Assembly (NCBI RefSeq): GCF_002272825.1
Contig: NZ_MLAM01000002.1
Span: 173,492-237,491 of the forward strand
Reading direction: 5' to 3'
Length of the DNA stretch: 64,000 nucleotides
From: Helicobacter sp. 11S02596-1
Lineage (GTDB): Bacteria > Campylobacterota > Campylobacteria > Campylobacterales > Helicobacteraceae
A model generated the notes under the pieces. It worked only from the letters and a program-made list of their open reading frames with translations. It made no database searches and was not told the origin of the DNA. Shown piece by piece: positions 43,925 through 53,127 of this stretch. The position numbers were made by a program, and so were the translations under genes. Position 1 is the stretch's first letter. Each line of letters starts with the position of its first letter.

Positions 43925-44755
43925 ATGTCAGTCAAAAAAACATTGCTTTTTGTTGGTTATGGCAGTATGGCAAAAGCCATCGCTTTGGGGATTGCCAGTA
44001 GCGATCTAAAAAACAAATATCACATCGAAATCACGGGTAGAGACACCCAAAAAGCCCAAAAATTTATCGAAGAAAATCACTTGGGGGATGTAGCAACGAT
44101 ACACCCGCCTTTTATGCACGAAATTTCTTCGCAATCCTCATTGCACGGCTCTTCTGGCAGGCTTGATGTCGATGGTAAGATCGTGATATTGTGTGTGAAA
44201 CCCTATGCTTTGGGAAGTTTTGTTTATTTTGGCAAAGCCCATTCAGTCTATAGCGTGCTTGCCGGTGTTGGTATGGAGATGTTGAAACAACATATCCAAG
44301 CCACCAACTATGCCAAGATAATGCCTAATGTTGGGGCTAGATTTCAAAAGTCATCAACGGCGGTGTATATAGAGGGAGATATTCAAGAAGAAGCCAGAGA
44401 AATCATTTCAAGCTTTGGTTGTGCTGTGTTTGTGGATTCTGAATCCTTAGTCGATGCTTCCATTGCCACAGGCGGGAGTTCGCCAGCATTTTTGGCTTTG
44501 ATTGCTCAAGCCCTCATTGATGCGGGTGTGCGGGAGGGTTTGAAACGTGATGATGCGCTCAAGCTGGTGCGAGCGACATTTGAAGGGTTTGCCAATTTGT
44601 TAGCCGAGCAATCCCCTGATACCATCATCGCTGCGATTACAAGTCCGGGAGGAACGACAATTGAGGGACTTTCTGTCCTTGAAGACAGGGCGGTGCGGGG
44701 TGCTGTGATAGAGGCTTGCCACCGAGCCGTAGCAAAATCACGACAAAAACACTAG
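43925..44755 (+). CDS. proC: Pyrroline-5-carboxylate reductase
   Basis: ProC makes proline from pyrroline-5-carboxylate with NAD(P)H. The N-terminal Rossmann motif is unusual in form (VGYGSMAKAIALGI). The C-terminal domain has the diagnostic GGSSPAFLALIAQALIDAGVREGL and SPGGTTIEGL signatures. It is 276 residues. TTGATAATATT at about 43899-43909 is a likely -10 region. It is convergent with the PDC sensor gene; the 58-base gap contains AACAC-GGGCA paired to TGCCC-GTGTT, possibly a shared terminator. Confidence 0.92.
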   Translation: MSVKKTLLFVGYGSMAKAIALGIASSDLKNKYHIEITGRDTQKAQKFIEENHLGDVATIHPPFMHEISSQSSLHGSSGRLDVDGKIVILCVKPYALGSFVYFGKAHSVYSVLAGVGMEMLKQHIQATNYAKIMPNVGARFQKSSTAVYIEGDIQEEAREIISSFGCAVFVDSESLVDASIATGGSSPAFLALIAQALIDAGVREGLKRDDALKLVRATFEGFANLLAEQSPDTIIAAITSPGGTTIEGLSVLEDRAVRGAVIEACHRAVAKSRQKH

Positions 44756-44813
44756 GGCAAAAGCCAAAAACTCAAAAGCAAGTCGATTCTGATTGCCCCC
44801 CTCGTGTTTATTT

Positions 44814-45731
44814 TTAGTTTCTCTCATCCTTATCCATCGCTCCATAAGCGAATTTCACATAAACCGATAACCCCAATAGCAACATCGCCACGCCCCCGGT
44901 GAGATAGACAGCGTAGATGATTTTGTCCGGTTCGCTAATGGTAAATTTGAATACCAACATCAATGCTTCAATCGCTAAAGCGATGACGATAGAGCCAAGG
45001 AATCGGATCATTGTTTTATGGATGGCGCGGTGATTGTCCCCGCTATTTTTGCCCAAAACCTCTTCTTCAAAAATCGCTTTGACTAGATCAAAAATCGCCA
45101 AAGCTAGCGTCAGCAAGATGGTGGATTCAAAAACCTCTTTGATGTCAAAGCTTCTAAAATGGATCGAAGCCGTCCAAAAACTTGCAATCCCTTTGATAAA
45201 AAGCAAGATAGAAATGAGGGTTAGCATTGCAGAGAGTGAAAAATACATCGCAATACTAAAATTTGAAAATGCGTCATAAAATCGACTTGGCGAGCTAACA
45301 TTGATGGCTTCTTTGAGGGAAATATCGATACATACCACATACAAAAGCTCACGTTTTTCGTTATAGACGGGATAGGAAGATGTTACAACAAGACTGCCAT
45401 CGATACGTGTTGGGTAGGGGTTGGTGATGATACATTTTTGTTCCCTGATCGCTTCATAAAAATACGCCCTATCAGCAAAATTTTCACAGCTGTCATAGCG
45501 GATTTTTTTATACCCCATTATTGTTTCGCCCACCTGCTTGCCACCCGGGTCTAAGACATAGATACAATCAAATACATTGATGTCTTCTTTGATGGTTTTA
45601 ATAGCACTAAAGATCGATTCGAGAGTGGTTTGGGGCATATAGTTTTTGATATTTTGCGTAAATAAATAACAAATATACGCACGCAATTCGGATCGGATTT
45701 TTGAATAAGTAACAATGTCTTTTGAAAGCAT
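44814..45731 (-). CDS. PDC-sensor protein with PsiE-like membrane domain
   Basis: The first about 170 residues match a PDC/Cache-type ligand-binding domain (VFDCIYVLDPGGKQVGETIM, then YDSCENFADRAYFYEAI and ITNPYPTRIDGSLVVTSSYPVYNEKRELLYVVCIDI). The rest has about four membrane segments in a layout like PsiE (KEVFESTILLTLALAIFDLVKAIFEEEVL). There is no methyl-accepting, kinase or GGDEF output domain, and no signal peptide or N-terminal membrane helix, so the sensor half may be cytoplasmic. The function is unknown. Confidence 0.7.
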   Translation of the reverse strand: MLSKDIVTYSKIRSELRAYICYLFTQNIKNYMPQTTLESIFSAIKTIKEDINVFDCIYVLDPGGKQVGETIMGYKKIRYDSCENFADRAYFYEAIREQKCIITNPYPTRIDGSLVVTSSYPVYNEKRELLYVVCIDISLKEAINVSSPSRFYDAFSNFSIAMYFSLSAMLTLISILLFIKGIASFWTASIHFRSFDIKEVFESTILLTLALAIFDLVKAIFEEEVLGKNSGDNHRAIHKTMIRFLGSIVIALAIEALMLVFKFTISEPDKIIYAVYLTGGVAMLLLGLSVYVKFAYGAMDKDERN

Positions 45732-45845
45732 ATGCGGTTTCCTTGATTTGATAATTTAAATGAATTTTACTATGAAATCATAGATTTTACTTCTATAAAG
45801 GTAAATCCTAGGTGATAGAGGCAGAAAATATTTGTTTTTGTTAAA

Positions 45846-47120
45846 TCAAAATAGATTTTCAATCACAACATCGCCATTGATATAGAGGGTTTGGACTTCT
45901 TTGGCGTGCAGGAGAAATTGGAGTGATTCTTGATGGCTTTTTGAGATCTCTGGGCAAGCAAACACGCTAATATCGGCGCATTTCCCCACCTCAAATACCC
46001 CATTATCTAGCCCGAGTGCGTTGGCTGGGTGATTTGTCGCTCCTAAGATAAGCATTTGGCTCAATGCTTCTATTGGCATTTCTGGGTAGGCAAAGAGCGC
46101 ACAGCGGAGTTCATCGAGCATATCAAGATTGCGATTGGAGCTTTTGCCATCGGTGGCAAAAATCGGGGAAAGCCCCGCAAGATCTAAGCGATTCAAATCC
46201 AGATAAGAACCACACAAAAGCCGATTGGAACGCGGGCAAGAAACAACCACGCCACCATTTTCTTGAATCTTTTTGAGTTCGCCTAATTCTGCCCAGAGGC
46301 AATGGGTAAATAATGCGGGCAGTCCTTTAAAAAGATCCAGAAATGCTTCGATGGTATAAAGAGGCTTAGCAGATGGGGCTTTGAGGATATTTTCATAAAA
46401 ATGCTTAAACCAGCCCGAGCCATTTTGTAGCCATTGCCTTTCGCTACGAGATTCTAAAAAATGTGCCGAGACAGGGCAAGCGTCTTGCTTGGCAATAGAA
46501 AGGACTTTTTTTGCCAATACGCTATGGACGGAATAAGGTGAATGCAGGGCGATTGCTGGTGTGAATCGATGGGATCGTAATCTTTTAGAAGCATTGTAGC
46601 GGGCTAAAAAATTTTCATAGAGAAAATCAAGTGCGCTAGGTGCTGAGCCGATCGCTTCGTTAAAATACACCACACGCAACGCCGAATCTGCCAAAATATC
46701 CAAATCTTGCCCGTAGCTACTGATCGCCCCCACACTCCCCACGCCACTTTTTAGTTGTTCGCTGATAGAGGCTTGCACGCAAGATTTGATGTCTGCAAGC
46801 ACATCATCACGATTTTTCATCACACTTTCAAGCCATTTTTCAAACCCGCCATACACAAAGCTTGTAATATTGTTGCCAAATTCAAAATGGATATGGGCAT
46901 TGATAAAAGCAGGCAAAATCACCATATCTTCGTAAAATACGCCATCAGGATAGGTTCGTTTGAGGGTTTCGTATTTTCCGATAGCAACGATTTTGTTTGG
47001 TGTCTGTGCGGGTGCTTTACTTGCAGAACTCTCAAAGGCAATCCCCCCATCAGTGATGATTGTAAAATCGTTATCACAAACAAAAACCTTGCTTGCCCCG
47101 ATGAGCTGGATAGTTTTCAT
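45846..47120 (-). CDS. mqnX: Aminofutalosine deaminase-like amidohydrolase (menaquinone pathway)
   Basis: This 424-residue amidohydrolase resembles the H. pylori HP0267-type enzyme, which deaminates 6-amino-6-deoxyfutalosine in the futalosine route to menaquinone. Metal ligands are intact: HxH in NAHIHFE, His in ALHSPYSVHS, His in SAHFLESRSE, and Asp in FATDGKSSN. Other members of the chlorohydrolase/deaminase family act on adenosine or guanine analogues, so the assignment relies on the Helicobacter ortholog and on its neighbours. Its ATG overlaps the stop of the MscS gene upstream (ATGA), and the order PyrC-like, MscS, MqnX is on one strand. Confidence 0.85.
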   Translation of the reverse strand: MKTIQLIGASKVFVCDNDFTIITDGGIAFESSASKAPAQTPNKIVAIGKYETLKRTYPDGVFYEDMVILPAFINAHIHFEFGNNITSFVYGGFEKWLESVMKNRDDVLADIKSCVQASISEQLKSGVGSVGAISSYGQDLDILADSALRVVYFNEAIGSAPSALDFLYENFLARYNASKRLRSHRFTPAIALHSPYSVHSVLAKKVLSIAKQDACPVSAHFLESRSERQWLQNGSGWFKHFYENILKAPSAKPLYTIEAFLDLFKGLPALFTHCLWAELGELKKIQENGGVVVSCPRSNRLLCGSYLDLNRLDLAGLSPIFATDGKSSNRNLDMLDELRCALFAYPEMPIEALSQMLILGATNHPANALGLDNGVFEVGKCADISVFACPEISKSHQESLQFLLHAKEVQTLYINGDVVIENLF

Positions 47121-47968
47121 TGATTTTTCTCCAAAGCTTTCAAAGAATCATCCTCAAGGCTATCGGGAGGGATTTGGATTTGGGCGCTATCAAATGCTTC
47201 TTTGGTTTTTTCGATAAGCTCGCTTTTGAAGCTATGGCTATCTTGGTTTTTAATCCATACTCTGATGGTAAAAGTCAGCGATTCTGGGCTAAGATCGCTC
47301 ACGCCTATAAAGGCATTTTTAGAATCAAAATGTTGGACTTTTTTTGTCTTTTCCAGATTGGTGAGGACATTTTTTAAGATCTCACGGACCTTTTGGATAT
47401 CGGTGTTATAGGGGGCTTGAAAAATCCATTCGATACGTCTTTTTTGGCTATGGGAGCAATTAATAATCGTAGCGTTAGCCACGTTGCGATTGGGCAATAC
47501 TGCCAGCTTGCCATCAGGGAGGGCGATTTTTGTATTAAAAAGATTGATCGCTTCGATTTTCCCGCTAATTTGCCCGATTTCTATCGTGTCGTTTTTCTTA
47601 AAAGGTCGCAAGACAATCAAAATAATGCCCCCAGCAATACTGGAGAGCGAATCCTTGAGTGCTAGGGCAATCGCTACGCCTATCGTGCCTAAAAGTGTCA
47701 GAATCGATGTGGTTTGCACGCCAATGTTGCTTAGCATTGTTACAATCGTGATGATAATAATCCCAATGGATGCGACTTGTGAGATGAAATTCCCTAAGAT
47801 TTCATCTTTTTTGGCGATGAGTGTATGGGTTTTTTTGCGGGCAAGTCTGGCAAGATAAAAGCCGACAAAAAGGATAATAATAGCCTTGAGAAGGCTCAAA
47901 GAAATATCTTGGATAAACGGCAGGGTAATATGAAAAAAATCCAAAATACTATCTGTAAAATTCGCCAT
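47117..47968 (-). CDS. Small MscS-type mechanosensitive channel
   Basis: This 283-residue protein has the MscS core: three membrane segments, the Gly/Ala-rich pore helix (TLLGTIGVAIALALKDSLSSIAGGIILIV) and the beta domain (LPDGKLAVLPNRNVANATIINCSH). It is close to E. coli MscS in length and is a second, smaller channel besides the 633-residue one. The ATG at 47968 is preferred over a GTG at 47980. The coding region overlaps the PyrC-like gene by 20 bases and mqnX by 4, so the three are co-transcribed. Confidence 0.85.
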   Translation of the reverse strand: MANFTDSILDFFHITLPFIQDISLSLLKAIIILFVGFYLARLARKKTHTLIAKKDEILGNFISQVASIGIIIITIVTMLSNIGVQTTSILTLLGTIGVAIALALKDSLSSIAGGIILIVLRPFKKNDTIEIGQISGKIEAINLFNTKIALPDGKLAVLPNRNVANATIINCSHSQKRRIEWIFQAPYNTDIQKVREILKNVLTNLEKTKKVQHFDSKNAFIGVSDLSPESLTFTIRVWIKNQDSHSFKSELIEKTKEAFDSAQIQIPPDSLEDDSLKALEKNQ

Positions 47969-49190
47969 AAATGTTGCCACCGATAATGGTATATTCTATT
48001 TTTGAATCGAGTTTTTGCCCCAAATTTTGTCCATAGTAGGGGGAAAAACTATCGCTTATCTCTGTGTGAGCCTCCAGATCAATAATCATCAAATCCGCAT
48101 CTTTGCCGACGGCTATTTCGCCTTTGTTGAGTCCAAGAAAATCTGACTGCCTTTTGGAAGCAAGCATTAAAAAATCCTGTATCCCTATATGTTCGGGCTT
48201 GATGAGATAGGTATAAGCAAGGGCAAAATAATAACTAATCGCATCAATGCCAAAGCTTGCTAATTCAAAAACTTGGTCTTTTTGGGAATTGTAATCAGCA
48301 CATTGCAGACTTGTAAGCATATCGATTTGACCATTTTTGAGGGCCTCTAAAAGTTGTTGTTTGGAGGCAGGGTCTTTAAGCGGTGGGTTGAGCTTGGCTT
48401 TGGTGTTGTAGTGGGCGCAGGCGTTTTCATCCAAAATCAAATGGTGGATAGGGGTTTGTGCGATGATAGTAGCATTTTTGGATTTGAAATAATCAATGAT
48501 TTCTAAACCTTGCGGTTCTGTGATAGCGCTGAAGAGGATTTTTGCGCCGGTGTGCCTAGCGGTTTGAGAAATCTTGGCGATTTCTTTGGTCTGTGATAAT
48601 GGCGAAATGCTTGGCAACCCCAGCATAGAGGCTAATGCCCCCTCATTCATCGCGCCTTTTGCTAGCTCAATGTCTTGGGCAAAACACACCACAGGGATTT
48701 CAAGCATTAAAGCGTATTGCATAATTTTTAAAAGATTATTCCCATCAATACGGCTATCAATATAAATAACTTTCCCGCCTTGGGTAGCAAGGATAGAAAT
48801 ATCGTTGATTTTATTTTCGGCATTAGTCGGCTTGATACTAGGAATCAGCGTGATTTCTGTGAGGCTATCGATACTTTTTACCAGCTCAATCATCGCTTCA
48901 TTCTCACAAGCTGGCGTTGTATCTGGCAGGATGAGGGCTGTTCCTACACCGCCTTTGAGGGATTTTTTGGATAATGATGTGAGTGTTTTTTGTGAAAGCG
49001 ATTTGCCTTTGGGATAGACATTGAGATCAATCAAAGTCGGTGCGATGATTTTGCCTTTACAATCAATGACTTGCTCATCTGCTCTGCTAGAGAGATTGGG
49101 TGCGATCTGTGTGATTTGTCCATCTTGAATACGAACATCTGCTGGGATCTTTTGGGAATGATCGCAAACAAGCCCGTTTTTTAGTAGCAT
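47949..49190 (-). CDS. Dihydroorotase homologue without metal ligands (PyrC'-like)
   Basis: The 413-residue protein has the overall sequence of type I dihydroorotases (IDGQITQIAPNLS, then APTLIDLNVYPKG and the TGAKILFSAITEPQGLEIIDYF region). The metal-binding D-x-H-x-H after the first strand is replaced by DLNVY, and the usual late T-D-H-A-P-H motif is replaced by TSLQCADY. It should therefore be catalytically inactive. Non-catalytic dihydroorotase homologues (PyrC') are known partners of aspartate carbamoyltransferase in some bacteria, which is a plausible role here. It is the first gene of the run to mqnX. Confidence 0.75.
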   Translation of the reverse strand: MLLKNGLVCDHSQKIPADVRIQDGQITQIAPNLSSRADEQVIDCKGKIIAPTLIDLNVYPKGKSLSQKTLTSLSKKSLKGGVGTALILPDTTPACENEAMIELVKSIDSLTEITLIPSIKPTNAENKINDISILATQGGKVIYIDSRIDGNNLLKIMQYALMLEIPVVCFAQDIELAKGAMNEGALASMLGLPSISPLSQTKEIAKISQTARHTGAKILFSAITEPQGLEIIDYFKSKNATIIAQTPIHHLILDENACAHYNTKAKLNPPLKDPASKQQLLEALKNGQIDMLTSLQCADYNSQKDQVFELASFGIDAISYYFALAYTYLIKPEHIGIQDFLMLASKRQSDFLGLNKGEIAVGKDADLMIIDLEAHTEISDSFSPYYGQNLGQKLDSKIEYTIIGGNIYGEFYR

Positions 49191-49295
49191 TTTTTATCCT
49201 TTTGGGCGAGGTTTTTTATTGATTCCCGCCTTTGGCATACCTAAATCTTTAAATATTTCGATTTTAGCAAACCCCCGATAAAAATCAGCTTGCTT

Positions 49296-49586
49296 TTAGT
49301 TGCTTGAAGATGGGTGATTTGCAGATGAGTTGAGAAATGCTTTCAAATCACTAAGCGTTTGATCGCCTTGAATGGAATCAGAAGCTTCGGGTTGGAAATG
49401 GCTATCGCACGACTGCCCTTCTGGTTGGTCTTTTGTGAGAAAGCTCCTTTTCAAAGAATTGCCCGAAAGCTCGGCTTTATCGCACGCTTCAATTAACGGC
49501 TCTTGTGCTAACTTTTTTGCATACACATTCGAATGCAAAAAAACTCCCATCAAAAAAAACGTCCCAATCCATTGTATTTTTTTCAT
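49296..49586 (-). CDS. Small secreted protein of unknown function
   Basis: This 96-residue product has a clear signal peptide (MKKIQWIGTFFLMGVFLHSNVYA, cleaved before KKLAQ) and a polar mature part with two cysteines (Cys35 and Cys60) and a Ser-rich C-terminus. I know no family. It starts 2 bases after the ccdA stop on the same strand and is probably co-transcribed with it, so a periplasmic role near thiol chemistry is imaginable but unproved. Confidence 0.6.
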   Translation of the reverse strand: MKKIQWIGTFFLMGVFLHSNVYAKKLAQEPLIEACDKAELSGNSLKRSFLTKDQPEGQSCDSHFQPEASDSIQGDQTLSDLKAFLNSSANHPSSSN

Positions 49587-49588
49587 CT

Positions 49589-50329
49589 CTACGCTCCCAA
49601 CGATTGCATTAAAAACCCGCTCACATCTCGCATTGACCCACTGATAATCAACACACCAATCGCTAATAACAATACACCCGAAATAATCTCAATAATGCGG
49701 GTGTATTTTTTCATCTTGCCTAGCACGCTCAATGCCTGGCTCAAAAGCATTGCTACAACAAGAAAGGGAATCCCAAGCCCCAACGTATAAACTACCATCA
49801 ACGTAAGCCCATAGCCTTCTTGTGTGCCACTTAGCATTACAATACTAGCAAAAATAGGTCCAATGCACGGCGTCCAGCCCAATGCAAAGCTCACACCCAG
49901 CACAAAGGGCGAAACAAAACTCAAAAATTTATTACGGGGCTTAAGGGAAAAGTTGCTTTTCTTGCTTTTGTATAAAAAACCAATGCGAAACACACCCAAA
50001 AAATGCAAGCCAAAAATAATGATGATTATCCCTGCGATGGTATTGAGCCAGCTACTGGCAAGATAATCTTGAATGAGCCTTGCCATCGAAGCACCCAACA
50101 GGATAAAAATAATCCCAAATCCTAAGATAAACAGCAAGGATTTGATAATAATAGGGAATTTATTTGCCTGCCCTTGCTTGATGTCTTCTAAAGAAACACC
50201 GGAAATATAGGACATATACGCTGGAATCAATGGCAAGATACACGGGCTAAGAAATGTCAAAATCCCAGCGAGCAAAGACGCAGTAATGGGAGCGGAAGAA
50301 AAGATTTGCATTAAAGAATTATCAAACAT
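49589..50329 (-). CDS. ccdA: Cytochrome c biogenesis protein CcdA
   Basis: CcdA passes reducing power from cytoplasmic thioredoxin across the membrane to periplasmic proteins that keep apocytochrome c thiols reduced. The 246-residue protein has six membrane segments and two conserved redox cysteines, in LSPCILPLIPAYMSYISG and GWTPCIGPIFASIV. It works with the thioredoxin-like protein and CcsBA encoded at 57.8-61.3 kb to mature the c-type cytochromes, including CcoO and CcoP. Confidence 0.93.
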   Translation of the reverse strand: MFDNSLMQIFSSAPITASLLAGILTFLSPCILPLIPAYMSYISGVSLEDIKQGQANKFPIIIKSLLFILGFGIIFILLGASMARLIQDYLASSWLNTIAGIIIIIFGLHFLGVFRIGFLYKSKKSNFSLKPRNKFLSFVSPFVLGVSFALGWTPCIGPIFASIVMLSGTQEGYGLTLMVVYTLGLGIPFLVVAMLLSQALSVLGKMKKYTRIIEIISGVLLLAIGVLIISGSMRDVSGFLMQSLGA

Positions 50330-50463
50330 AAAAACCTCTAGTTATTTTTTGGTTTATAGTAAAACATAAAAATTTAAATCAACAGATATTCTCAAGCGCC
50401 CCAGTATTTGATTTGACTACATTTCTAGAATTGGCATAGCAAAATAAAACACAAATACTCTGT

Positions 50464-50512
50464 TATAATACCGCTAGCAAAAAGTCTGATTGAAAGATTT
50501 TTGGCTTTTTGC
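50464..50512 (+). promoter_or_regulatory. Helicase gene promoter and 5'-UTR hairpin
   Basis: TGTTATAAT (TATAAT at 50464-50469) gives a start near 50476. The leader of about 65 bases opens with GCAAAAAG (50477-50484) paired to CTTTTTGC (50505-50512). A structured leader is plausible for an RNA helicase that is often cold-induced or autoregulated. Confidence 0.5.
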
Positions 50513-50539
50513 AATCCAAATATTAAAAAGTGAGCAAAA

Positions 50540-52093
50540 ATGCCAAAAGAAATTTTAGACAATGATTGCACCCAGCAACCAACCAACCCAGCCCCAGAAA
50601 AAATGGAGGAAGTAGCAGAAATGGGTTTTGATGGGCTTGGGCTCAAGCCCCAAGTCCTCAAAGGCGTCATTGAAGCGGGTTTTACCTCGCCAAGCCCGAT
50701 ACAAATCAAAGCTATCCCTGCGGTTTTGCAAGGTAGAGATGTGATCGCTCAAGCCCAAACAGGAACAGGCAAAACCGCTGCATTTGCCCTGCCAATCCTC
50801 AATATGCTAAAAAACGATCGGACCATTGAAGCGCTTATCATCACGCCTACAAGGGAGCTAGCGATTCAGATCAGTGATGAGGTTTTCAAGCTAGGAAAAT
50901 TTTCACGGACAAAAACCGTGTGCGTGTATGGCGGGCAGAGTATCAAACGGCAATGTGAGTTTATGCAAAAAATGCCTCAAGTAATGATTGCCACACCGGG
51001 GCGATTGCTCGATCATCTCAAAAATGACAGGATTGAAAACTTCGTCCCCAAAATCGTCGTCCTTGATGAGAGTGATGAAATGCTGGATATGGGATTTTTG
51101 GATGATATTGAGGAGATTTTTAGTTATTTGCCTAGCAATGCCCAGATCTTGCTTTTTTCAGCGACAATGCCCGCACAGATTCGGTCTTTGGCAGATAAGA
51201 TTTTGCAAAACCCTATCAATATCAAAATCACCCCGACAAATATCACGAATGTCGATATTTCCCAGCGATTTTATGTTATCAATGATTCAGAGCGAAATGA
51301 TGCGATTACGCGTTTGCTTGATACCCAATCACCCTCTAAAAGCATTATTTTTACACGGATGAAAAAAGAAGCTGATGAACTCAATGCCATCCTCAAAGCC
51401 AAATCGTATAAATCGGTGGCATTGCACGGGGATATGGAGCAAAGAGAACGCCGTGATGCTGTGAATGCCTTTAAGGCAGGCAAAGCCGATATTCTTGTGG
51501 CTACCGATGTGGCAAGCCGTGGGCTTGATATCTCGGATGTGAGCCACGTTTTTAACTATCATATCCCGCTAAATCCAGAAAGCTATGTCCATCGTATCGG
51601 TAGGACGGGGCGAGCAGGCAAAAAAGGCGTAGCTATCACGCTGGTTACACCCCTAGAATACAAAGAACTCCAGCGTATCCAAAAAGACATCGGTTCTAAG
51701 CTTGAGCTTTATGAAATCCCGATGATGCAAGCTAATGGCGATAAAGTGTTTGAAAATATCCTCAAAGCCAAAGTAACCGATGAGGTTGTAAGCCTTTATG
51801 AAAGCCTCAAAGACAAGATCGAACCCTCCCAGCTTGCATTGAAGCTTTTGGCATTGCAACTCAAATCTAATAAGATTGGCTTAAGCAAGCAAGAAATCCT
51901 CAAGATGGAGACCCAAAGCTCACAAAGAGGGCAAAAAGATGGCAGGGCAAGCACAAAAAGACCCTCTAAAGGCAGGACAAGCACCAATAGCACAAGGACT
52001 AACAGCAAATACGCCAAACCCCAAGCAGGCTCAAGAACACAAACGGGTTCAAGAAGCCGTTCATTTTCAAGCTCCAAAGCCAAAGGCTGGTAG
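50540..52093 (+). CDS. DEAD-box RNA helicase (RhpA/CsdA-like)
   Basis: This 517-residue ATP-dependent RNA helicase is the likely counterpart of the single H. pylori RhpA, which acts with RNase J in RNA decay. Motifs include a Q-motif region, AQTGTGKT, PTRELA, DESD (in place of DEAD), SATMP and HRIGRTGRAG. The last about 55 residues are very rich in Ser, Arg, Lys, Thr and Gln (SQRGQKDGRAS onward) and probably form a disordered RNA-binding tail. It has its own promoter; a weak GCTGG/CCAGC stem follows at 52116-52132. Confidence 0.9.
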   Translation: MPKEILDNDCTQQPTNPAPEKMEEVAEMGFDGLGLKPQVLKGVIEAGFTSPSPIQIKAIPAVLQGRDVIAQAQTGTGKTAAFALPILNMLKNDRTIEALIITPTRELAIQISDEVFKLGKFSRTKTVCVYGGQSIKRQCEFMQKMPQVMIATPGRLLDHLKNDRIENFVPKIVVLDESDEMLDMGFLDDIEEIFSYLPSNAQILLFSATMPAQIRSLADKILQNPINIKITPTNITNVDISQRFYVINDSERNDAITRLLDTQSPSKSIIFTRMKKEADELNAILKAKSYKSVALHGDMEQRERRDAVNAFKAGKADILVATDVASRGLDISDVSHVFNYHIPLNPESYVHRIGRTGRAGKKGVAITLVTPLEYKELQRIQKDIGSKLELYEIPMMQANGDKVFENILKAKVTDEVVSLYESLKDKIEPSQLALKLLALQLKSNKIGLSKQEILKMETQSSQRGQKDGRASTKRPSKGRTSTNSTRTNSKYAKPQAGSRTQTGSRSRSFSSSKAKGW

Positions 52094-52197
52094 GCAAAAA
52101 ACTAGGCAAAGAATGGCTGGGATTAAACCAGCTTGGATAAAATTTTAATTTCTATAAGCACAAGATGTATTTATTGTGAAAGAAACGGAGTTTTAAA

Positions 52198-53118
52198 ATG
52201 ATAAAAGAAGCAGAATTTATCTGGAAAGATGGCAAGCTTATCCCTTGGAAAGACGCCACGACGCATATTTTAAGCCATACATTGCATTATGGTAATGCAG
52301 CGTTTGAGGGCACACGTGCGTATGCGACAAAAAAGGGTTTAGCGATTTTTCGCTTGAGCGATCACGTCAAACGATTGCTTAATTCCACCAAGATTGTTGC
52401 GATCAAATGCCCTTATAGCCAAAGCGAACTAGAAGCCGCTCATATCGAGCTTTTGAAAGCTAATGTCTATGATGGCAATGTCTATATCCGCCCGATTGTA
52501 TTTTTGGGCTATGGCACGATGGGAGTAACCCACACTCACGCCCCTGTGAATGTTGCCATCGCAGCGTGGGAATGGGGAGCGTATCTTGGCGAAGATGGTA
52601 TTTTAAATGGTATCAAGGTCAAAACGAGTTCTTTTGCTAGAAATTCTGTGAAATCTACGATGGGAAAGGCTAAGATTGCCGCAAATTATCTCAACTCCCA
52701 GATGGCAAAACACGAAGCACTGGAATGCGGTTGCGAAGAGGCGTTATTACTTGATGAGAGCGGTTTTGTTGCGGAGGGGAGCGGGGAGTGCTTTTTTATC
52801 GTTCGCGACGGCACGCTTATCACGCCCCCTTATGATAATTCGCTAGAATCCATCACGCAAGCCACGGTGATTGAGATTGCCAAAGACCTCAATATCCCTG
52901 TGGTCCAAAGGCGTATCAGCCGTGATGAGGTATATATCGCTGATGAAGCGTTTTTTACCGGAACGGCTGCTGAAATCACCCCGATTAGGGAGCTTGATTT
53001 TCGAGTGATTGGCACAGGCAAGGCTGGTGCGCTGACCCAAAGACTGCAAAAAGAATTTTTTAGTATCGTGATGGGTGAGAATCCAAAATATACCCATTAC
53101 CTGACTTATATTGATTAA
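52198..53118 (+). CDS. ilvE: Branched-chain amino acid aminotransferase
   Basis: IlvE carries out the last step in valine, leucine and isoleucine synthesis with PLP. The 306-residue fold-type IV enzyme has FEGTRAYAT near residue 34, the catalytic Lys in AKIAANYLNSQ, and FFTGTAAEITPI near residue 258. Size and sequence match E. coli IlvE. The ATG follows ACGGAGTTTTAAA. It may lead into the SPFH gene (9 bases apart). It complements ilvA in the window. Confidence 0.92.
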   Translation: MIKEAEFIWKDGKLIPWKDATTHILSHTLHYGNAAFEGTRAYATKKGLAIFRLSDHVKRLLNSTKIVAIKCPYSQSELEAAHIELLKANVYDGNVYIRPIVFLGYGTMGVTHTHAPVNVAIAAWEWGAYLGEDGILNGIKVKTSSFARNSVKSTMGKAKIAANYLNSQMAKHEALECGCEEALLLDESGFVAEGSGECFFIVRDGTLITPPYDNSLESITQATVIEIAKDLNIPVVQRRISRDEVYIADEAFFTGTAAEITPIRELDFRVIGTGKAGALTQRLQKEFFSIVMGENPKYTHYLTYID

Positions 53119-53127
53119 AGGAGACTT

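Noticed and set aside
50540..52093. DESD in place of DEAD as a sign of an inactive helicase
   Set aside because: The two catalytic acidic residues Asp-Glu are retained, the other motifs are intact, and variation at the third position is tolerated.
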